A stretch of 64,000 nucleotides of DNA from Rhodamnia argentea. Lineage: Eukaryota; Streptophyta; Magnoliopsida; Myrtales; Myrtaceae. Position numbers and translations under genes: made by a program. Every line of letters starts with the position of its first letter. Positions within the stretch are counted from its first letter, which is position 1. A model generated the notes under the pieces. That model did not search any database. It saw nothing but the letters and a program-made list of their open reading frames with translations, and was not told the DNA's origin. The DNA lies in NCBI RefSeq assembly GCF_020921035.1, contig NC_063150.1, forward strand, positions 2,294,001-2,358,000. The letters are read 5' to 3'. Positions 59,449 to 64,000 of this stretch are shown one piece after another.

Positions 59449-59797
59449 GGGAAAATTATCCAAAAAGTGCTACTATTTCACTTTTGCCAATTTAATCATA
59501 CACGTTTTAATTTTGTCAATTCAGTCATAAATATTCTCACGTTTTACCAATTGATTCCACTCGATCAATTGTGGCCAGAAAATCACTAACGTGAACGCCG
59601 ACCATTCATTGGCGGACATTCGAAATTTTCTTTGAGTATTATTAATAATTATCCATGTCAGCACCGACGACCGGCCGGCATTCACATTCGTGATTTTCGG
59701 CCACAAATGATCGGATGGACTCAATTGGTAAAACGAGAAAAATTTAGGATTGAATAGACAAAAATAAAATAGATTTAAGACTTTTTGGAAATTTTTT
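59449..59797. mobile_element. Family A MITE, short copy
   Basis: It starts GGGAAAATTATCCAAAAAGT and ends GACTTTTTGGAAATTTTTTC. Core GTGAACGCCGACC is mirrored by CGGCATTCACATTCG. The flanks CTATTTGGC and TTTTTTGGC match at 7 of 9 positions, a possible decayed target duplication. Confidence 0.7.
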
Positions 59798-61492
59798 CTT
59801 TTTTTGGCTAGAAAATCAACATAAGGATAAAGGAAAATCAAGGATCGCATCCTCATACATGTAAATGATGGGTAAAAACTGATTAATTGTAAGGATTTTG
59901 TTACTAGTAGACATGAACATGCTTATGAAAAAATGGGAGGATGGTATAGGGTACCGTGGAATCTACGACATCGATAGTTCTAGATTTCATGTTCTACGAG
60001 CCAGTTGAGAAGAATGCGTAAAAGTGAGTTAGAAAATTTTATATGTATTTCTATATATTAAAAAGAAAGTACATGGAGCATATTTATAAGATTTATTAGA
60101 AGAATAACTAAAGTAATAAAATAAAGATAATATCAAATATAATCAATCAAGAACATGCACTAACTTGTGTTTAAAAAATAATCTTGTCCAAAAAATCTTC
60201 GATTGCCTTGAAATGAGATAGCGAAAATGGTCAAAATTGGCATTGCACATCATTGGGCATGATGGATCTGTGGCGCGATTACGTGTAGGACACGCGTGGT
60301 GGCTTCAGGCTTCCATTGACGACGAGATTTCAATAAGTTAATTGTCTGATGGCGCCGTGTCTAGTTGTGGTGTTGGCTTCTTAAAATGACATGTGAAACG
60401 TCGAGAATCGGAGGGGAAAAGCAAGTGGCCAATGCGGCTAGCTTGTGAAATAGTAATTGAGTGACAAGTCCTATATGGCCGACGTGATAGTATCGAGTGG
60501 CCCACGTGACTGGCTTGGAAAAATTGTTGCTGAGAGATGCGGCTTGTGTCGCTGGCATCGAAAGAAGAGCGACCTTCGTGAAAAAGGCTTGACAAGGCGA
60601 CATGTCGACATCGTGACACGACTATTGTGGCGCTTAGTTAGACATGAATGAGGCACTGGGATGAACATTGTCTAGCGACAAGATGAACGTATTTTGCTAC
60701 GAAGTGCATGTGGTGCATTGTCGAGTGGCGAGATGGATTTATATTACAACGGAGTGCATATGGTGGATGGGGGTGCACCGTGGTGCACTTAAGTTTCCTC
60801 AAACAGAAAAGCGAATTAGAGAATTTTTTGTATATTTCAATGTATCTAGAAAAGAGTGCATGAAACTTATCTGTAACCTTAGAAGACTAACTAGGTAATA
60901 TAATACAGTAAATATAATATCAAATATAATATTAATAAAGGATATGCATCATTAAATGAGATATATGCAAAATCATGAGTTATATGCATAATCCTGAAAG
61001 ATGTACTGAATCGACTAAACATTGCTAAGGATTGCTTTCGTGGTCCGAAAATTGGGAACTTTGTACCTATAAAGAGGCCCCAGGATAGGGTAAATATGCT
61101 ACTTAACTTGAAACCGGCACAACCCTTCACAAAGTGCATTTGTCGACATTCGAAACATCATCCTAAGACATCAACACGGTCAACAAATTGATGCACACAA
61201 TATCGACAATGCTAGGCGTGTCAAGACTCGTTACTAAACCTTTTGCTTACAAAAAGATATCGCAAATTTTGGTTAGTATTGAACCTAAAACAAGCTGTGT
61301 TCATAGGGATATAACCCCGTCTTCGATCTAAAATAAATGCCCCAAGGGTAAGAATGGCGGGACATGGAAACTCAACCAAAAACAATGCAATTTCAAAGTC
61401 CGAAAGAGAAAGAAATCCTTTCGTCTCCCCAAAATCGCAGCCACCCTTAGAAAATCTCTTCGCTTTCTGCGTTTGATTCTTTCAGAGCGCCA
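59798..61492. other. Intergenic, with a pair of direct repeats
   Basis: 60050-60150 (TAGAAGAATAACTAAAGTAA, AATATCAAATATAAT) recurs at about 60823-60932 (TAGAAGACTAACTAGGTAAT, AATATCAAATATAAT). The repeats, about 0.79 kb apart, may be LTR-like ends of a lost element. 60360-60660 contains repeated GTGGC/GACGTG words. No gene was recognised. Confidence 0.45.
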
Positions 61493-61498
61493 TATAAA
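61493..61498 (+). promoter_or_regulatory. TATA box of the S1-homologue gene
   Basis: TATAAA within GCCATATAAACC, 47 bp upstream of the ATG, implies a very short leader. Confidence 0.55.
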
Positions 61499-61544
61499 CC
61501 AGCGAGACCGAACCGAATTAACTAGCGAGAGACTCACGACAAAC

Positions 61545-61940
61545 ATGGCGGCGACCGCGACAACCACTTTGTCCCTGGTCCTCTTCCTTTCCCTCTTATC
61601 GGCATCGACCATCTCCGAAACCCAAGCGCAGGCGGAGTCCATCGTTCATGTGACGAGCAAACTACCAGGCAACACGGACGCGATGCACATACACTGCACC
61701 TCGAAGGACTTGGTCGTGATCTATCGGGAGCTGAGGGCCGGCCAGAGCTGCAGCTGGACTGCCGAGGAGAAGACGCCCTCCTACTGCACGGCCGGGTGGA
61801 CGGGGAAGATGGCAACATGGCCAGCGTTTGAGCCGAGCCGCGACGCGGGCCACGGTAAGGTGCTTTGGTTGGTGAAAGAGGATGGGTTCTACCTTAGCCG
61901 GGATGGCAGTCGGTGGGTCAAGGAGGCTGTTTGGAATTAG
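61545..61940 (+). CDS. S1-type secreted protein (plant self-incompatibility protein homologue), 131 aa
   Basis: It is an intronless gene, as usual for the family. Residues 1-29 form a signal peptide (TTLSLVLFLSLLSASTISETQA). The mature protein has the S-protein-homologue layout: IVHVTSKLPGNTDAMHIHCTSKD, then a glycine/serine turn before a tryptophan (AGQSCSWTAEEK), then SYCTAG and VLWLVKEDGFYLSRDG near the C-terminus. The usual late cysteine(s) before the W-x-V motif are replaced (AGHGKVLW), leaving three cysteines in the mature chain where I expect about four. Family members are secreted, and the founding ones act as stigma-side or pollen recognition proteins in poppy. Most have unknown roles. 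Confidence 0.85.
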   Translation: MAATATTTLSLVLFLSLLSASTISETQAQAESIVHVTSKLPGNTDAMHIHCTSKDLVVIYRELRAGQSCSWTAEEKTPSYCTAGWTGKMATWPAFEPSRDAGHGKVLWLVKEDGFYLSRDGSRWVKEAVWN

Positions 61941-63488
61941 CTGTGAAGTGAACCTTTGACAGTGTCTTTTTTTGAGGTTTTATGTTGTTGAATAATATAA
62001 TTTCTCATGAAAAAGGAATCGCACCTTGTTGTCTTTTATGATGAATTTTTGAAATCATCTTCAATGTGTAATTTTTTTTAGACCTACTTAACACAAGAAA
62101 ATGCCTCCGATTATTTATCATTAATACAACTAAATTGCTGATACGATATTATCATCGATATGACATAAATTTTATATTTTTAGAGATTATGGGATGCCAC
62201 GTGAAAAAAAATTAATTAGCAACAAACCTTAAGAAAGGCGAGTTAGGAGCGGTGCTCGGCCTCCCAGCCATGCCCAAACAATAGCCCTCTCGTGATTGTG
62301 GTCCGCACGACGGTGAGGGTTATCGAACTTTTGCCACACATGGAGATTATTGATAAGGAAAATGATATAAAAAATTAGCGATGGCAGAAAATATAAAAAT
62401 GACAAAAAAATAAATTTAAATAGGTTATTAATAAACTACATAGATTTGTAGTATTGACATTTGAGTATTGCAGTCGGTTTTTAAGTGTTTTGTGTTAAGT
62501 TCCACAAAATCCAAGAGTAGTCAAAAGTAGAAAAGCAAGGGAATCAAAAAGAGCAAGAGCAGTGGTAGGTATCAGTAAAACTAATTTATCTTTTTACAAA
62601 AAGAAATTAGTAAGTTGGTATATTAAATAATGTCCAAATCAAAACTGAATATTCAAATTAGTCTTATTCACTGCAAATTAACTATATGTCTTTTTTTCTT
62701 GGGAAAGTTTCAAATAATAGCCTGAAGTGCTATCATTTTATTAAATAATGGCTTTTTTATTATTATTAAAAGTAACATTTCATTTCATTCATTTTTTCGG
62801 GATACAAGCGAGAAATATCGCAATTCAACTGCAAACTAAAATACATCTCAAGTAACTTCAGAACGAAACAAACTCCAAATAGCAAGAGAAATTATCGGAA
62901 CAAACAAGCTTAAGGGTTATACACTCAAAGAGCAGATCTTTGATTTCTTCACACCATAATTGGCGGTCGATCATCAAATATGTCTTTAGTAATGAGCATA
63001 CACCGAGAACTCCATCCATTGCTATGGCTTTGCCTTTCGGCGATATGTGCTTAGGTTTGGCGTCCCCAACACCATCATTAAGCAGAGTAAAAAGATTAAA
63101 TGGGCGTCGATTTGACACGAGCGAAATCTTCACGAAACCTTTTTTTATCTCTTTTGAAACTGAACTTGTTCACCAACGAAACCCGAAAAGACCGAAATCC
63201 TCAAAAATATACAAGCAGAAAATCCCAAATCTAAATTAGATTAGAATAGAAATCTCCCAAAGTGAGAGAGAAAAACTTTCAAATCTAGGCTAAATCGGAA
63301 TAGAAAAGCTCCCAAATGGGTGAAAAGCAAAGAAAAGGAAAAAGAAGAAGATCAAAGCAACATAAGAAAATGGTGAGGGGTAGGGAGTCCCTCTCTCTCC
63401 CTTATAAAATGTTACTGGCGGCTAGCGTTTGGGGAAGGTCATTTTGGTCATTTACTTTTTAATTTTGTCAATTTAGTCTTAAATATTC
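61941..63488. other. Intergenic, with MITE fragments
   Basis: The first 100 bp are 3' UTR shared with the pseudogene. 62220-62400 holds a GC-rich CTCGGCCTCCCAGCC stretch like the centre of a family A/C element. 62704-62760 resembles a family D end. Frames at 62858-63239 have no recognised similarity. Confidence 0.4.
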
Positions 63489-63565
63489 TCACGTTTTACC
63501 AATTGAGTTCATCCAACTAATTGTGGCCAGAAAATCACTCATGTGGACATCGATCATTTGCCGGC
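63445..63565. mobile_element. Family A MITE fragment at the 3' end of the terminal gene
   Basis: TTTTAATTTTGTCAATTTAG, TCTTAAATATTCTCACG and TTGTGGCCAGAAAATCACTC then ATGTGGACATCG match the left arm and core of family A (compare 59513-59600). The rest of the element is missing. Confidence 0.75.
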
Positions 63566-64000
63566 AAGCATAAATACCGGTGGGCTGAGAGTGGTGATGG
63601 GACAATAGCCCTCCGTGGTGGCCGACGGGTTTGACTCGGTGTTGCTGCTGCTGCTGAATCAGTTCTTGATGGGCGGTCGCGTTGTCTGCCGAAGAAGCGG
63701 AGGCGTTGCTCATCTGTTGGCAAGCGTACATCATGGAAGAGGCGGCGACGATGAGCTCTTGGATTGTAGTGACCATGCTCGCCATGGCCATCGAGGCCGT
63801 GGCAGCCGATTGGCCGGCAATCTGCGGGGGAGACACGAGGACGGAGATGAGGGACTGGACTTGGTGGACCTTCTCTTTGAGGAGCGAGAGGCTGTATAGG
63901 AGAGAGTTGGAGTGCGCATCCGCAGCCGAGGTCGACGCAGCAGCCGGGTTGTTGTCGTCGTCCATGGAGGAGTTGGCCACGACGCCAATGTCCTCGTGGT
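63489..64000 (-). CDS. Unrecognised plant protein, partial; helical Leu/Met-rich region and Gln/His tract
   Basis: The minus-strand frame is open from the right window edge (HEDIGVVANSSMDDDNN) to a TAA at 63491-63489. A possible ATG is at 63965, but the frame continues upstream, so the gene may be 5' partial. The first part is acidic and Ala/Ser-rich. The middle (LLYSLSLLKEKVHQVQSLIS) and (MAMASMVTTIQELIVAASSM) look like two amphipathic helices, followed by QQQQQHR and a His-rich stretch. I do not recognise the family. The last about 24 residues are encoded by the MITE fragment at 63445-63565. A splice donor candidate (CCACCG|GTATTT, near 63577) just upstream would remove them. Function unknown. 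Confidence 0.6.
   Translation of the reverse strand, partial: HEDIGVVANSSMDDDNNPAAASTSAADAHSNSLLYSLSLLKEKVHQVQSLISVLVSPPQIAGQSAATASMAMASMVTTIQELIVAASSMMYACQQMSNASASSADNATAHQELIQQQQQHRVKPVGHHGGLLSHHHSQPTGIYACRQMIDVHMSDFLATISWMNSIGKT

Noticed and set aside
62858..63239. Overlapping 91- and 99-codon frames on opposite strands
   Set aside because: No recognisable domain, no promoter, and the two frames are antisense to each other.
1..64000. CRISPR arrays, tRNA or rRNA genes
   Set aside because: No regularly spaced repeats, no tRNA-like cloverleaf with A/B boxes and no rRNA sequence noticed by eye; a tRNAscan or Rfam search was not possible.

Overview
The window is nuclear DNA from a flowering plant, most likely a woody eudicot. 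The genes have GT-AG introns, their products match plant-only or plant-typical families, promoters are TATA/GA-rich, and the AT-rich intergenic space is crowded with MITEs and other transposons. A Myrtales-like genome is a guess from the repeat style only. No tRNA, rRNA, CRISPR array or prokaryotic element was seen.

Layout. 1-1151 (-): N-terminal exon of a PB1-domain (Raf-like kinase type) protein running off the left edge. 2256-3673: two adjoining MITEs. 4291-12105 (-): a complete five-exon aldo/keto reductase gene encoding a K+ channel beta subunit (KAB1 type), with a decayed 3.1 kb LINE in its last intron. 12.4-18.5 kb: gene-poor, with an AT-rich foldback, a nested MITE pair and a 0.9 kb tandem duplication. 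18810-22148: a 3.3 kb solo LTR with a perfect 5-bp target duplication. It carries an unusual array of hairpins whose stems covary. 25749-29223 (+): seven-exon pectate lyase. 34422-39592 (-): eight-exon inosine triphosphate pyrophosphatase with a 10-nt microexon. 39916-41250: Mutator-like foldback element with about 0.4 kb inverted arms and a 9-bp target duplication. 41577-41756: importin-5-like N-terminal fragment. 43190-43987 (-): two-exon defensin-like peptide gene. 48319-57195 (+): three secreted glycine-rich protein genes. 58193-58497 and 61545-61940 (+): a broken and an intact S1-type (self-incompatibility protein homologue) gene. 63489-64000 (-): 3' part of an unrecognised plant gene whose reading frame ends inside a MITE.

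Functionally, four intact gene types (pectate lyase, glycine-rich proteins, defensin-like peptide, S1 homologue) encode predicted secreted products acting in the wall or apoplast. The others are housekeeping or signalling genes (K+ channel beta subunit, nucleotide-pool sanitation, PB1 protein). The genes are not an operon or pathway cluster. Their common theme is heavy insertion of small non-autonomous transposons, in particular one Mutator-like MITE family with about a dozen copies or fragments here.

Exon coordinates were derived by hand from splice sites, frame continuity and remembered family sequences. No alignment or database search was run.
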